DNA from: Kribbella flavida DSM 17836
Lineage (GTDB): Bacteria > Actinomycetota > Actinomycetes > Propionibacteriales > Kribbellaceae
NCBI RefSeq assembly: GCF_000024345.1
Contig: NC_013729.1
Coordinates: 4,278,001 to 4,342,000 of the forward strand
Length of the DNA: 64,000 bases
Direction of reading: 5' to 3'
Shown: positions 8,249 through 16,833 of the stretch, in pieces
How positions within the stretch are numbered: position 1 is the first letter of the stretch
Layout: each line of letters starts with the position of its first letter
Notes under the pieces: generated by a model
Told to the model about the DNA's origin: nothing
The model's input: the letters and a program-made list of their open reading frames with translations, nothing else
The model's database searches: none
Position numbers and translations under genes: made by a program

Positions 8249-8557
8249 TCAGTGAGTGGTCGGCGCGGCCGGGTCCCCGGTGGCGACGATGCGGTCGTCG
8301 TCGACGCTGGTCAGCGTTTCGTCGGTCAACAGCCGGCCGATAGCGTCGGTGCTCAGACCACTGCGAGCGGCCAGGTCCGGCACGCTGAACCCCGCAGTCC
8401 AGAGCGGGGTTGGCACGGCCGCTGCCGACGGCGTAGACGAGGTAGTCGCAGGTGAGCGTGTCACCACCCGCCAAGACGCACGCTGCGTCAGCCGGTTGGC
8501 CGCCATCACCCCGGCGCACCCGCCACCGATCACCACCACCTGGATGTTGGGGCTCAT
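8249..8557 (-). pseudogene. Decayed FAD-dependent (NDH-2-like) oxidoreductase
   Basis: The ATG at 8557 (GGAG upstream) begins IQVVVIGGGCAGVMAANRL, the Rossmann FAD-binding motif of NADH-dehydrogenase-like flavoproteins. The expected 350-400 residue enzyme is reduced to about 102 codons. Almost the whole middle is missing, the characteristic GDTLTCDYLVYAVGS strand appears only in a different frame (about 8420-8465), and FSVPDLAARSGLSTDA with DDDRIVATGD resumes in the first frame near the end. It therefore carries a large internal deletion plus frameshifts. It sits directly upstream of the membrane-protein operon and may supply only its promoter. Confidence 0.8.
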
Positions 8558-8720
8558 GGTGTCTCCTTCTGTTGGGATTTCACCCCCAAGACACCGGCTG
8601 CTCCCCGCCTCTGACAGCTTGTGAGCCAGATCACCCGGCACCTTCCGCCGACCTTGTGCTGCCCGGCCGCGGTCGCAATTCCCTTTGCCCGCGTGCGCCG
8701 CGGTGCGCTAGGAATGTCGC

Positions 8721-9776
8721 ATGCGTGTCGGAGTCGTCGGACTGAGGCAAGGTCTGCATCTGGGGGTATGGGCTGCCCGACTCGGGTTCAAGGTCGTCGC
8801 GGTGTGCGATCACGACCCGGCCCTGCACGGCACCGCTCAGCAGCAGTTGCCTGATGCAACGGTCACCGATCGCTGGCAGGACCTGCTCGACGCCGATCTC
8901 GACGGGGTTGTGCTCGCCAACGACTTCGACGCTCACGCGCCGCTGGCGATCGCGTTCCTGGAACGCGGCATCCACGTCCTGTCCGAGACCGCGGCCTGTG
9001 CCGACGTCGAGCAGGGACGCCGGCTGATCGCGGCGGCGGACGCCTCCTCGGCGACGTACTCGTTCGCGGAGAACTACGTCTTCCATCCGCAGGTCCGGCT
9101 GATCCGGCAGGCCGTCGACGCGGGCGAGCTGGGTCGGCCCCAGTTGATCGAGGCCGACTACCTCCACGGGTTGTCCCGCGAGCAGGTCGACGGGTTGATC
9201 GGTGACCCGGCCCACTGGCGCGGCCGGATCGCCGCCACCGCGTACTGCACCCACACCGTGTCGCCGGTGCTGGCGCTCACCGGTGGCCGGCCGGTGGAGG
9301 TCACGGCGTTCGCGGTCGACGCCGATGACCCGCGGGCCGCGGTCACCATCGTGGTCCGGCTCTCGACCGGCGCGCTGGCGATCACCCGGCACGGCTTCCT
9401 CCAGGGCGAGCCGGACAGTCACTGGAGCTGGCTGTCCGTCCGGGGTTCCCACGCCCTGGCGGAGTCCCTGCGTGCGGCGGGCGACAGCGCATGGTCGGTG
9501 CGGGTTCGCCGTGAGGCGTGGACCCGGCAGGACGGGGCGCCTCACGAGGAGGTACGTACGCCGTCCGCGCTCACCCGCGACGGACGGCCCGTTGACCGCG
9601 GCGCCGAGGGCACCGTGCTGCTGCTCGAAGGTTTCCGGGACACCGCTGAACGTGGCGAACCCCCGCTGGTCCCGGTCAGAGCCGCGGTCGAGGCATCGCT
9701 GGTCGGTGTCGCCGGTGCCGAGTCGCTGCGCTCCGGTTCACGGCCTGTGGCCATGCCCGACCTCTCCGGTTCCTAG
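8721..9776 (+). CDS. Gfo/Idh/MocA-family oxidoreductase
   Basis: This 351-residue NAD(P)-dependent dehydrogenase-like protein has an N-terminal Rossmann fold beginning MRVGVVGLRQGLHLGVWAARL and a downstream alpha/beta domain. The usual EKP triplet after the strand HVLSE is replaced by ETA (LSETAACADVEQG), so the lysine that normally helps position the nicotinamide ribose is missing. ENYVFHP and HTVSPVLALTG match the catalytic-domain layout. Members oxidise or reduce sugars, inositols or similar polyols; the substrate here is unknown. ATG 8721 is preceded by AGGA at a normal distance and by TAGGAA six bases before the start. It stands alone, divergent from the pseudogene. Confidence 0.85.
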   Translation: MRVGVVGLRQGLHLGVWAARLGFKVVAVCDHDPALHGTAQQQLPDATVTDRWQDLLDADLDGVVLANDFDAHAPLAIAFLERGIHVLSETAACADVEQGRRLIAAADASSATYSFAENYVFHPQVRLIRQAVDAGELGRPQLIEADYLHGLSREQVDGLIGDPAHWRGRIAATAYCTHTVSPVLALTGGRPVEVTAFAVDADDPRAAVTIVVRLSTGALAITRHGFLQGEPDSHWSWLSVRGSHALAESLRAAGDSAWSVRVRREAWTRQDGAPHEEVRTPSALTRDGRPVDRGAEGTVLLLEGFRDTAERGEPPLVPVRAAVEASLVGVAGAESLRSGSRPVAMPDLSGS

Positions 9777-9838
9777 CACCTCTCCGTAGCCGGGCCTCCA
9801 CCGCTGCCAGGAGCCGCCGTCCCGTTGCGGCGGGCCGT

Positions 9839-9854
9839 TTGCAGGAACCTGCAA
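9839..9854. promoter_or_regulatory. 16-bp palindrome upstream of the small secreted protein gene
   Basis: TTGCAGG-AA-CCTGCAA is a perfect dyad about 90 bases before the start at 9945. It looks like an operator for a dimeric repressor. No adjacent regulator is seen; the rest of 9777-9944 shows nothing else clear. Confidence 0.4.
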
Positions 9855-9944
9855 CGGATTCGCGGACGAGGATCGCACGGGGTGTGGTTGAGCCCGCCGC
9901 GGCCGACGCCGGGTGCGGCTCGGACCAGTGAGGAGCTCGATGTG

Positions 9945-10385
9945 ATGCTGACGATGAAGACGGCCAGGCGAACCGTGCTTGCGACGGCGACGACAGCGGC
10001 GCTGATCGTGGCAGCCAGCACGACGGCGCAGGCGGCGGAGGAAGACTGGCTGTGGGAGACGGCCAGCGGCAACAACATCGGCGTCGGGGCGTACGACGAC
10101 GCCAACGACGTGATGAAGGTGAACGACCAGGAGGCCGACGACCACTCGATGGTGCTCGACGTCTGGCGAGCCGGCGCCGAAGGCGGCGTGCACTACCGCT
10201 GCTGGGACTCCCGGACCGCCGCCGCCGAAGGCTGGCTCAGCTGCCCCGACGCCTTCGCCGGCAGCGGCTGGGGCCCCAACGTCAAGCTGCGCGGCAAGCT
10301 CTGCACAGGCGAGTCCGGCGGCGCCGGCGGCGGCCGCCTCCTCCGCTGCCAGCCCGAAGGCCAGTGGAAGACCTTCTACCGCTGA
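9945..10385 (+). CDS. Small secreted protein, unknown function
   Basis: The 146-residue product has a clear Sec signal peptide: a basic start (MLTMKTARR), a hydrophobic stretch rich in Ala/Val/Leu, and an AQA-A-type cleavage site near residue 28. The mature part is acidic, with several cysteines and Trp residues (EEDWLWETASG, HYRCWDSRTA, WLSCPDAF, GKLCTGES, LLRCQPEG), suggesting two disulfides. I do not recognise the family. AGGAG at 9931-9935 fixes the start at the ATG at 9945. A hairpin follows the stop. It stands alone between unrelated genes. Confidence 0.75.
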   Translation: MLTMKTARRTVLATATTAALIVAASTTAQAAEEDWLWETASGNNIGVGAYDDANDVMKVNDQEADDHSMVLDVWRAGAEGGVHYRCWDSRTAAAEGWLSCPDAFAGSGWGPNVKLRGKLCTGESGGAGGGRLLRCQPEGQWKTFYR

Positions 10386-10399
10386 CCACTCAGCACTCC

Positions 10400-10429
10400 G
10401 GAGGGGCTGCCCACGGGGGCGGCCCTTCC
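10400..10429. terminator. GC-rich hairpin after the small secreted protein gene
   Basis: GGAGGGGCTGCC and GGCGGCCCTTCC pair around CACGGG with one wobble and one mismatch. It lies 15 bases after the stop and before a convergent gene, and is likely an actinobacterial terminator without a T-tract. Confidence 0.5.
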
Positions 10430-10551
10430 CTGCGTGGACGACGAACTCAGCCGAGTGACGAGAGCGTCGGCCACCGCGAGGAAAGCTCCGATCGACGCAC
10501 CGGCGAGTCCGCGGCAGATCGGTGCGGAGGGCAACGGAATGGCCGCCTTGC

Positions 10552-11256
10552 TCAGCGCTCGAGGGCCGGCAGGGCTGCCAGGACGATGTCGGCCCAGCGT
10601 CGGTAGCCGTGCGTGGAGGGATGGAAGTTGTCGCGGGCGAAGAAGTCCGGGCCGACGTCGTCGATGCCGTCCGCGCCGATCCACCGCGCGTTCTCCCGGT
10701 CGGCGCAGACTTGCTGAGCGACCTCGTCGAGTGCTCGTCCCCCGTCGGCCAGGTAGCGCCGTAGCGCGCGGGGCAGCGCCGGGAACGAGTCGAACGGCGG
10801 TATGCCGACGACGACAACCTGGTCGGCGCGCGAGGCGAGAGCGTCGAGAATGCCCGTCAGATCCTCCCGCCACTCGGCGGTGGTCCGCCGGCTGAGGACG
10901 TCGTTGGCGCCCGCGAGCAGTACGACGAGGTCGTACCGCCCGCCGAGTTCGTCCACGAGGCGATGGCGGATCCGCCGGGACGTCGCGCCGTGCCGGCCCA
11001 CCACGTGCCACGCGACCGGCCGGTCCGTCAGGTCGGAAAGACCCCGCGCGAGGAACCCGGCAAAGCCCTCGTCGTGCGTCGCCACACCGCAGCCGGCCGC
11101 TGTGGACTCGCCCAGGACGCCGAGGCGCAACGGCTCGGCGGACAGCGTCTCGCCGACCAGCCCCGCGACGGGACCACCGGCCGGTGGCAGCACATCGGTC
11201 CTCCGGCGAACCCACCAGCCTTGCGCTCCGACGACCAAGTGACGCAACGGAATCAC
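10552..11256 (-). CDS. SGNH/GDSL-type hydrolase
   Basis: This 234-residue SGNH-fold esterase/lipase-like protein has all four blocks: LGVLGESTAAG (nucleophile Ser), a Gly in GRHGATS, LAGANDV (Asn of the oxyanion hole) and the catalytic Asp/His in DNFHPSTHGY near the C terminus. It probably cleaves an ester of a lipid, acylated sugar or acyl-CoA. There is no signal peptide, although the N-terminal 45 residues precede the catalytic fold. The start is GTG 11256 with AGAGGAAA upstream. A near-perfect palindrome (11296-11309) lies 40 bases upstream. Confidence 0.88.
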   Translation of the reverse strand: MIPLRHLVVGAQGWWVRRRTDVLPPAGGPVAGLVGETLSAEPLRLGVLGESTAAGCGVATHDEGFAGFLARGLSDLTDRPVAWHVVGRHGATSRRIRHRLVDELGGRYDLVVLLAGANDVLSRRTTAEWREDLTGILDALASRADQVVVVGIPPFDSFPALPRALRRYLADGGRALDEVAQQVCADRENARWIGADGIDDVGPDFFARDNFHPSTHGYRRWADIVLAALPALER

Positions 11257-11295
11257 GATTTCCTCTTCGCTCCCGGCGGGACCCGCTCTGGATGT

Positions 11296-11309
11296 ATACG
11301 GTACCGCAT
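11296..11309. promoter_or_regulatory. Palindromic operator-like site upstream of SGNH hydrolase
   Basis: ATACGGTACCGCAT is a 14-bp dyad with a perfect CGGTACCG core and one mismatched pair. It is AT-flanked in a GC-rich setting, typical of TetR-type operators. No regulator gene lies next to it. Confidence 0.4.
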
Positions 11310-11350
11310 ATGTCCCGCCACGCCGCAGCCCGGTGCACAGGGCTCCCGAC

Positions 11351-11989
11351 TCACCGTGCGGCGAGCGCGGTGCGGACGCCCAGTGCGATCAGGACGGCAC
11401 CGGAGGCCCTGGACATCGCAGTTCGCAGAGTCGGTGTCCGGAACGCGCGCCGGGAGACGTGCACGATCCCGGCCCAGATCAGCAGCCAGCCGCCGGCCAC
11501 CACCACGTGCACCGCGCACAGCAGCATGATCTGCGGCAGCACCGACTGATCGCGATCGAGGAACTGTGGCGCGATGGTCAGGTAGACCGCAGCAGCCTTC
11601 GGATTGAGAACGTTGCCCAGGTACCCCTGGACGAGATCACCGCGGTTGCTCCACGGCAGCGATCGGCGCTGCGCAGGCGTGCCCTCACGCGGTGACGCGG
11701 CTGCTCGAGACGTCCAGATCGCCTGTACGCCGATCGCGATCAGGTACACCGCACCGACCAGCTTCACGACCGTGAAGGCCGTCGACGAGCGCATGACCAA
11801 CGCGGACAGCCCGACAGCGGCGAGCAACGCGTGGGTCAGCAAGCCGAGGGAGGTGCCGGCGACCACCCCGGCACCGGCACGAAGGCCGGTTCCGAGCACT
11901 CGCTCGGTGACCAAGGTGAAGCTCACCCCTGGAGTCAGGCAGAGCGGGAGCACGGCGAGGCCGAAGGCGAGCGCCGCCAGCCAGTTCAC
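11351..11989 (-). CDS. LysE/RhtB-family amino-acid exporter
   Basis: This 212-residue membrane protein has six predicted helices and the LysE-family features: CLTPGVSFTLV in helix 1 (the conserved TPGP-like turn), GTSLGLLTHALLAAVGLSAL, VKLVGAVYLIAIGVQAI and GYLGNVLNPKAAAVYLT (conserved NPK). It should export an amino acid or derivative using the proton gradient; the substrate is unknown. The GTG at 11989 has GGAGG directly upstream. The enolase gene ends only 19 bases before it on the same strand, so the two may share a transcript. Confidence 0.9.
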   Translation of the reverse strand: MNWLAALAFGLAVLPLCLTPGVSFTLVTERVLGTGLRAGAGVVAGTSLGLLTHALLAAVGLSALVMRSSTAFTVVKLVGAVYLIAIGVQAIWTSRAAASPREGTPAQRRSLPWSNRGDLVQGYLGNVLNPKAAAVYLTIAPQFLDRDQSVLPQIMLLCAVHVVVAGGWLLIWAGIVHVSRRAFRTPTLRTAMSRASGAVLIALGVRTALAAR

Positions 11990-12008
11990 CGCCCCACCTC
12001 CGCCACGG

Positions 12009-13340
<1,332 letters not shown>

Positions 13341-14351
13341 CTACCTCTCCCCGGGTTCACACCGATGTGCGGCAGCGGCCTGTCCGGTCAGCCGCGCCAG
13401 CAGCTCGAAGCCGTGGCGATCCACCGAGAGCGACGTCGCGGAGAGCAGAACAACGCCGGTCCCCGCGGCGCGGTCGAGCCCGATCCAGGTACGGAAGCCG
13501 CCCGTGCCACCGTTGTGCCAGGTGATGAGCCGGCCCAAGCGATCGAGGGTGATCCAGGCGGCGCCGATGCGCACCGGTCCGGAGAACCTCGCGACCGGGT
13601 CCAGGGCGGTGACGCCGGGGGCGGATCCGTCCAGCAGCGCCGCGGTGAGCTGGGCCATGGCGCGAATCGATGCGCGGATCCCTCCAGCCGGGCCGACCGC
13701 CTCGCCGGTCCATGGCCGGCGCGCCCGTCCGGACCTGCTGGTGCCGATGACAGCACCAGGCCGCAGCTCGTCAGGCGTTGCGGGAACGTAGAACACGTCG
13801 AGCCCGAGCGGTACGGCGATCCGTTGGTGCAGCAGGTCGGCATAGGTCATTCCGGCCGCGGAGGCGATCGCATGGCCCAGCAACTCGAAGCCGAGATTGG
13901 AGTACCGCGCCTTCGGCCGCTGGAGCCGTACCCCGCGCGTTTGCCCGATGAGCTGGTCGAGGGTTTCGCCGTACGGGTTCGCGCCAGTCGTCCACAACGA
14001 GACGGAGCGTCGCAGCGGAGCCGCCGACGCGGGCAGCCTCGGCAGTCCGGAGCGATGCGTGGTGATCGACTCCAGCGTCACGGCGGCCGCCGGCGCGCTT
14101 GCCAGCGGCAACAGCTCGCCCAGGGTGGTCGACGGGGTGATTTCGCCGCGGTCGAGAGCGTCGACGTACAGCAGTCCGGTGATTCCCTTGGAGATCGAGC
14201 CGAGCTCGAAGTCCGCGTCGAGGTCCGCACTGAGACCGGCCAGCCTGGTCCCGTCCGGCGACAGTGTCGCGGCGACGACCACCGGATGCCGGTCCCCCAG
14301 CAGCTCGCGCACTTCCACCGCGAGCGTTCCGTCACCGTGAGTGTCCGTCAC
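13341..14351 (-). CDS. Serine hydrolase, class C beta-lactamase/DD-peptidase fold
   Basis: This 336-residue protein of the beta-lactamase (class C/penicillin-binding) superfamily has the SxxK motif SISK in FELGSISKGIT, YxN in ARYSNLGFELL and HNG in TWHNGGTGGFR (the KTG equivalent). Intracellular esterase, peptidase or transpeptidase-like activity is likely; there is no signal peptide, so classical beta-lactamase function is doubtful. The GTG at 14351 overlaps the stop of the upstream HTH gene (GTGA), giving a two-gene unit under the twin operators at 14587-14630. Repressor plus serine hydrolase may form a small induced system. Confidence 0.87.
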   Translation of the reverse strand: MTDTHGDGTLAVEVRELLGDRHPVVVAATLSPDGTRLAGLSADLDADFELGSISKGITGLLYVDALDRGEITPSTTLGELLPLASAPAAAVTLESITTHRSGLPRLPASAAPLRRSVSLWTTGANPYGETLDQLIGQTRGVRLQRPKARYSNLGFELLGHAIASAAGMTYADLLHQRIAVPLGLDVFYVPATPDELRPGAVIGTSRSGRARRPWTGEAVGPAGGIRASIRAMAQLTAALLDGSAPGVTALDPVARFSGPVRIGAAWITLDRLGRLITWHNGGTGGFRTWIGLDRAAGTGVVLLSATSLSVDRHGFELLARLTGQAAAAHRCEPGER

Positions 14352-14584
14352 GGCTGTCCACCGAACAAGCCACGACCGCCGTACTTCTTGTGCACGGCCT
14401 GCTTCGACACTCCCAGCGCCTGGGCGATCTCCGTCCAGGTCACTCCCCGGTTGCGGGCGCGGCGGACGAGCACCCCTTCCAGCCGCTCCGCCTCCTTGCG
14501 AAGACGCGCCGTCGCCGCCAAGGCGGTCACCGGATCCTCGTCCGAGATCGCCAGCGTCAAGCTGGTCAGCCGCCGCAGATCCAT
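14348..14584 (-). CDS. Small helix-turn-helix protein, probable autoregulator
   Basis: The 78-residue protein has an N-terminal helical half (ATARLRKEAERLEGVLVRRA) and a C-terminal HTH (VTWTEIAQALGVSKQAVHKKY, quoted in overlapping parts), ending in GGRGLFGGQP. This is the small regulator type often paired with hydrolase genes in actinobacteria. It probably binds the two palindromes overlapping its own promoter. The ATG at 14584 has no Shine-Dalgarno; TAAGGT lies six bases before it, so the mRNA is probably leaderless. Its stop overlaps the serine-hydrolase start. Confidence 0.8.
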   Translation of the reverse strand: MDLRRLTSLTLAISDEDPVTALAATARLRKEAERLEGVLVRRARNRGVTWTEIAQALGVSKQAVHKKYGGRGLFGGQP

Positions 14585-14586
14585 GC

Positions 14587-14630
14587 GTCAACCTTAGTTG
14601 ACCTCCGGTCCACGGTCAACCAAAGTTGAC
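14587..14630 (-). promoter_or_regulatory. Leaderless promoter embedded in twin GTCAAC-N4-GTTGAC operators
   Basis: Two 16-bp palindromes, GTCAAC-CTTA-GTTGAC (14587-14602) and GTCAAC-CAAA-GTTGAC (14615-14630), lie 28 bp apart. On the minus strand the distal one contains a -35, TTGACC, and the proximal one a -10, TAAGGT, separated by exactly 17 bases. TAAGGT ends six bases before the ATG at 14584. Occupancy of either site would block RNA polymerase. Confidence 0.75.
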
Positions 14631-14681
14631 CCGCGCCCGTCCAGCGCCGAGATCGGGCTGGAGTCCGTTGCCACCCAGCGC

Positions 14682-14712
14682 TTGACCCTCACGTGGCGTC
14701 ATGCCGCAGAGT
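14682..14712 (+). promoter_or_regulatory. MerR-type promoter with 19-bp spacer
   Basis: TTGACC (14682-14687) and CAGAGT (14707-14712) are separated by 19 bases, the stretched spacing MerR proteins act on. An imperfect dyad CCTCACG-TGG-CGTCATG fills the spacer. The start codon at 14720 is seven bases after the -10, suggesting a leaderless autoregulated mRNA. Confidence 0.5.
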
Positions 14713-14719
14713 CCCTGGC

Positions 14720-15835
14720 ATGGAGCAACGCCTGACCGTGGGACGTGTGGCCGAGCTGACCGGGGTGAGCGTCCGCACGCTGCACCACTATGACGAGATC
14801 GGCCTTGTGCAGGCATCCGCGCGGACCGCGGCAGGCTACCGGGCCTACTCGGCGAGCGACGTGGAGCGACTGCGGGAGGTGCTTGTCTACCGGCGGCTGG
14901 GCGTCGGGTTGCGCGAGATCGCGGACCTGGTCGACGACCCGGGCACCGACGCGGTCGCGCACCTGCACCGGCTGCACGGCCTGCTGCTGGAACAGCGCGA
15001 CCGCTCTGCCGCCATGGTGGCCGCCATCGAGACCGAACTGAAGGAGCGTGCGATGGGGATCCGGACGACGCCGGAGCAGCAACTGAAGGTGTTCGGTGCG
15101 CAGTTGTACGAAGCCATCGGGTCGGCGTACCCAGCGACACGGCGTACCGAGCCCCGGATCGCCGCGAAGATCTGGGACGCGCTCGGTGACGCGGAGACGG
15201 TGCTGAACGTCGGCGCCGGCGCAGGCTCGTACGAGCCCCCGGACCGTGACGTGACCGCGGTGGAACCGTCGGCGGTCATGCGGGCACTGCGTCCTGCGGA
15301 CGCGGCGCGCTGCGTGGACGCCGGTGCCGAGAGTCTGCCGTTCGAGGACCAGTCGTTCGACGCCGCGATGGCCCTCAGCACCGTTCATCACTGGCAGGAC
15401 CCGATCGCCGGGTTGCGTGAGATGCGGCGCGTGGCGCGCCGGGTGGTGGTGTTCACCCACGACGCCAGTGACCCGGGCTGGCGGCACCGGTTCTGGCTCA
15501 CCCGCGACTACTTGCCCGAGGTCGCCGGGCTGGTCGCCGGCCGACCCTCGGTGGACCAGCTGGCCCGCGCGATCGACGCCCGGATGGAACCCGTGCTCAT
15601 CCCGTGGGACTGCGCCGACGGGTTCTTTGAGGCCTACTGGCGCCGGCCGGAGGCATACCTGGACGACCGCGTCCGTCGCGCGGTCTCGGTCTGGACCAGA
15701 GTCGGACCGGCGGCCGAGCAGCGGGCGGTCGAAAGCCTCCGCGACGACCTCACTTCAGGACGCTGGGCCGAGCGCAACAGTGAGCTCGTCGCGCTCGACG
15801 CGGCGGAGCTCGGACTGCGCCTGCTCGTGGCCTGA
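14720..15835 (+). CDS. MerR-family regulator fused to a SAM-dependent methyltransferase
   Basis: This 371-residue two-domain protein begins with a MerR winged HTH (TVGRVAELTGVSVRTLHHYD, then GLVQASART and YSASDVERL, residues 1-75) and a dimerisation helix to about residue 120. It ends with a class I methyltransferase: glycine motif VLNVGAGAGSYEP near residue 160, acidic loop VTAVEPS, SLPFEDQSFDAAMALSTVHHW (motif IV, quoted to 20) and LREMRRVARR. Such fusions may sense a small molecule or methylation state; the methyl acceptor is unknown. The start at ATG 14720 fits the family and the 19-bp-spacer promoter just upstream. Confidence 0.87.
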   Translation: MEQRLTVGRVAELTGVSVRTLHHYDEIGLVQASARTAAGYRAYSASDVERLREVLVYRRLGVGLREIADLVDDPGTDAVAHLHRLHGLLLEQRDRSAAMVAAIETELKERAMGIRTTPEQQLKVFGAQLYEAIGSAYPATRRTEPRIAAKIWDALGDAETVLNVGAGAGSYEPPDRDVTAVEPSAVMRALRPADAARCVDAGAESLPFEDQSFDAAMALSTVHHWQDPIAGLREMRRVARRVVVFTHDASDPGWRHRFWLTRDYLPEVAGLVAGRPSVDQLARAIDARMEPVLIPWDCADGFFEAYWRRPEAYLDDRVRRAVSVWTRVGPAAEQRAVESLRDDLTSGRWAERNSELVALDAAELGLRLLVA

Positions 15836-15850
15836 CCCACCGCGCGCAGG

Positions 15851-15883
15851 CCGCCCGCGACCGCCCTGTGGCGGCGCGGGCGG
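15851..15883. terminator. Bidirectional GC-rich terminator hairpin
   Basis: CCGCCCGCGACCGCC pairs with GGCGGCGCGGGCGG around CTGT with one bulged base, between the convergent MerR-methyltransferase and GlsB-type genes. Confidence 0.65.
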
Positions 15884-15892
15884 TCGGGCGGC

Positions 15893-16147
15893 TCAGCGCT
15901 TGCTGCGGGCCGCGAGGCCTTCGGCCGTGCCGACCAGCAGGACCGACGCGATGACGGCCACGACGAAGCCGAGAACGTTGAGCTCGAAGATGCCTCCGGT
16001 GCCGAGCACGTTCGCGACGACGCCGCCGATCACCGAGCCGGCCAGGCCGAGCAGCAGCGTCCAGAGCAGGCCGAGCTTCTGCTTGCCCGGCGTGAACAGC
16101 CGGGCCAGTGCGCCGATGACGAGTCCGGCGACGATGAATCCGATCAT
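15893..16147 (-). CDS. GlsB/YeaQ/YmgE-type stress-response membrane protein
   Basis: The 84-residue, three-helix, glycine-rich membrane protein matches the transglycosylase-associated/YeaQ family: GFIVAGLVIGALARLFTPG at the N terminus, LGLLWTLLLGLAGSVIGG in the middle, and a final helix ending GLAARSKR. Members are abundant under stress in many bacteria; a precise molecular role is not established. The ATG at 16147 has GGAGG upstream. It is transcribed away from the SigE-family gene at 16318, with 170 bases between them that hold the sigma gene's promoter and a direct repeat. Confidence 0.87.
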   Translation of the reverse strand: MIGFIVAGLVIGALARLFTPGKQKLGLLWTLLLGLAGSVIGGVVANVLGTGGIFELNVLGFVVAVIASVLLVGTAEGLAARSKR

Positions 16148-16226
16148 GCTGCATCCTCCACAGTTCCGTGCCGCCCCTGCGGCTTGTGCTCAACTCAACC
16201 ACCGACGAGGGCTTTTGCTTTCCGAT

Positions 16227-16286
16227 TCGTCCCTGACCCGGCCCCTGAGTCGTCCCTGACAACTTCCGGTCCGACCGTTCCGTCTT
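16227..16286 (+). promoter_or_regulatory. Candidate autoregulated ECF promoter with upstream direct repeat
   Basis: GACAACT (16258-16264) and CGTCTT (16281-16286) are spaced like ECF -35/-10 elements (16 bases), 32 bases before the sigma start. The 11-bp sequence TCGTCCCTGAC occurs at 16227-16237 and again at 16250-16260, 23 bp apart, the second abutting the -35. Confidence 0.45.
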
Positions 16287-16317
16287 CCTGTGTGACGGCA
16301 CGATCGAGGGGAAGCGA

Positions 16318-16833
16318 ATGGCCACAGCGGCACGCGACGAACAGTTCAGCGAGTACGTCGTGCAACGAAGAACCCAGCTCCGGCGGATCGCGTACCTGCT
16401 CTGCGGGGACGTGCACCAGGCGGAGGACCTGGTGCAGACGGCGCTGATGAAGGTGTACATCGCCTGGCCCCGCGTGCAGCGCGCCGGCAACGTCGACGCC
16501 TACGTCCGCCGGATCCTGGTCAACTCGGGCATCGACGAGAGCCGGCGGCCCTGGCGCCGCGAGGACTCCGGGCTCGACGGGCTGGATCCGCAGGCCGTGC
16601 ACGGCCCGGCGGTCGAGGACCGTACGGCGCTGATCGAAGCGCTGGCGACGTTGCCGCTCGCCCAGCGCCGGGTGGTGGTCCTGCGGCACTACCTCGGCAT
16701 GTCCATCGAGGAGACCGCGGCCGACCTGAACTGCAGCTCCGGAACCGTGAAGAGTCAGAACTCGCGCGCTCTGGCGCGCCTCAACGACTTGCTGGCCCCG
16801 CAGTTCGGGGCCACGGGAAGGACCGACCGATGA
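16318..16833 (+). CDS. SigE-family ECF RNA polymerase sigma factor (module 1)
   Basis: This 171-residue sigma factor has region 2 (RIAYLLCGDVHQAEDLVQTA, residues 23-42, then YIAWPRV) and region 4 (LPLAQRRVVVLRHYLGMSIE, ETAADLNCSSGTVKSQNSR). It is of the short SigE type frequent in actinobacteria, which lacks extra domains and usually pairs with a membrane protein gene downstream. The ATG at 16318 has GAGGGGA upstream. Its stop overlaps the next start by four bases (ATGA, 16830-16833), so sigma and partner are co-translated. A paralogous module lies at 56557-57881. Confidence 0.93.
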   Translation: MATAARDEQFSEYVVQRRTQLRRIAYLLCGDVHQAEDLVQTALMKVYIAWPRVQRAGNVDAYVRRILVNSGIDESRRPWRREDSGLDGLDPQAVHGPAVEDRTALIEALATLPLAQRRVVVLRHYLGMSIEETAADLNCSSGTVKSQNSRALARLNDLLAPQFGATGRTDR

